Below are positions 63,926 to 64,000 of a stretch of DNA of 64,000 nucleotides, one piece after another (positions within the stretch are counted from its first letter, which is position 1; each line of letters starts with the position of its first letter). Source of the DNA: Methylococcaceae bacterium (GTDB lineage Bacteria > Pseudomonadota > Gammaproteobacteria > Methylococcales > Methylomonadaceae). The notes below the pieces were generated by a model. The model worked only from the letters and a program-made list of their open reading frames with translations, searched no databases and was not told where the DNA came from. The position numbers and the translations under genes are program-made. The stretch spans positions 1 to 64,000 of the forward strand of contig JABFSH010000009.1 in assembly GCA_013140705.1 (NCBI GenBank). The letters are read 5' to 3'.

Positions 63926-64000
63926 GTAGTTTGTAATACAGTAAGGCAGGTTGGGTTCACCCTAAGGCTAAGCGCGGCGTAACCCAACACAAGCGATTAA

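Overview
The window looks like chromosome from a gammaproteobacterium, most plausibly a methanotroph-like member of Methylococcales. The gene orders rhlB / trxA / rho, mutY-yggX, apaG-apaH and nudE / yrfG are gammaproteobacterial. The species guess is inference: no pmo, mxa, rRNA or tRNA gene is visible. Base composition is even (about 45-50% GC by eye), and there is no prophage, CRISPR array or intact transposase.

Layout. 0-3.3 kb: end of cusB and full cusA (Cu/Ag efflux). 3.3-12.9 kb: housekeeping genes nudE, yrfG, rhlB, trxA, rho, uppP, yggX, mutY, asmA. 12.9-16.6 kb: a 2-Cys peroxiredoxin, an AP2-like protein, and a tonB / exbB-exbD cluster with a Fur-box-like site. 16.8-21.6 kb: apaH, apaG, an ankyrin protein, mpl and an HD-GYP-like protein lacking its HD pair. 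21.7-29.5 kb: a 1.36-kaa internally duplicated envelope protein, an HTTM-DCC fusion and several small membrane proteins. 29.5-38.1 kb: metH, a YqhA-like protein, a glutaredoxin-like protein, fumC, an aldehyde dehydrogenase and an AI-2E-type permease. 38.2-42.1 kb: a three-gene ATP-grasp / GNAT-peptidase / DUF2817 cluster. 42.1-45.4 kb: Nudix, deaminase and GyrI-like genes among repeats. 45.6-56.3 kb: a long minus-strand module described below. 57-64 kb: a membrane pseudokinase, repeats, a small membrane protein and purL.

The most interesting region is 45.6-56.3 kb. Nine genes run in one direction: an Fe-S flavin reductase, a PNPOx-globin fusion, a coiled-coil protein, a GlxA-type regulator, HypX (the hydrogenase-maturation enzyme that makes CO from a formyl group), a REC protein, an MHYT sensor kinase, a stand-alone receiver and a hybrid kinase. 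No hydrogenase gene is present. Two near-identical direct-repeat operators (half-site TTTGTC, 21 bp apart) lie upstream of the reductase and of the coiled-coil/regulator genes. I read this as a candidate CO/O2/NO- or redox-responsive module in which hypX is wired to a gas-sensing phosphorelay.

Non-coding DNA carries two families of non-autonomous repeats. Family A has ~22-bp terminal inverted repeats (CTGATTAC...), three copies, one with a 9-bp target duplication and one with a second inverted-repeat element nested inside. Family B has ends of the type CCTCTAAAAATT, with two good and two degraded copies. A structured stretch at 42.5-42.7 kb next to a minus-strand terminator may be a small RNA locus.
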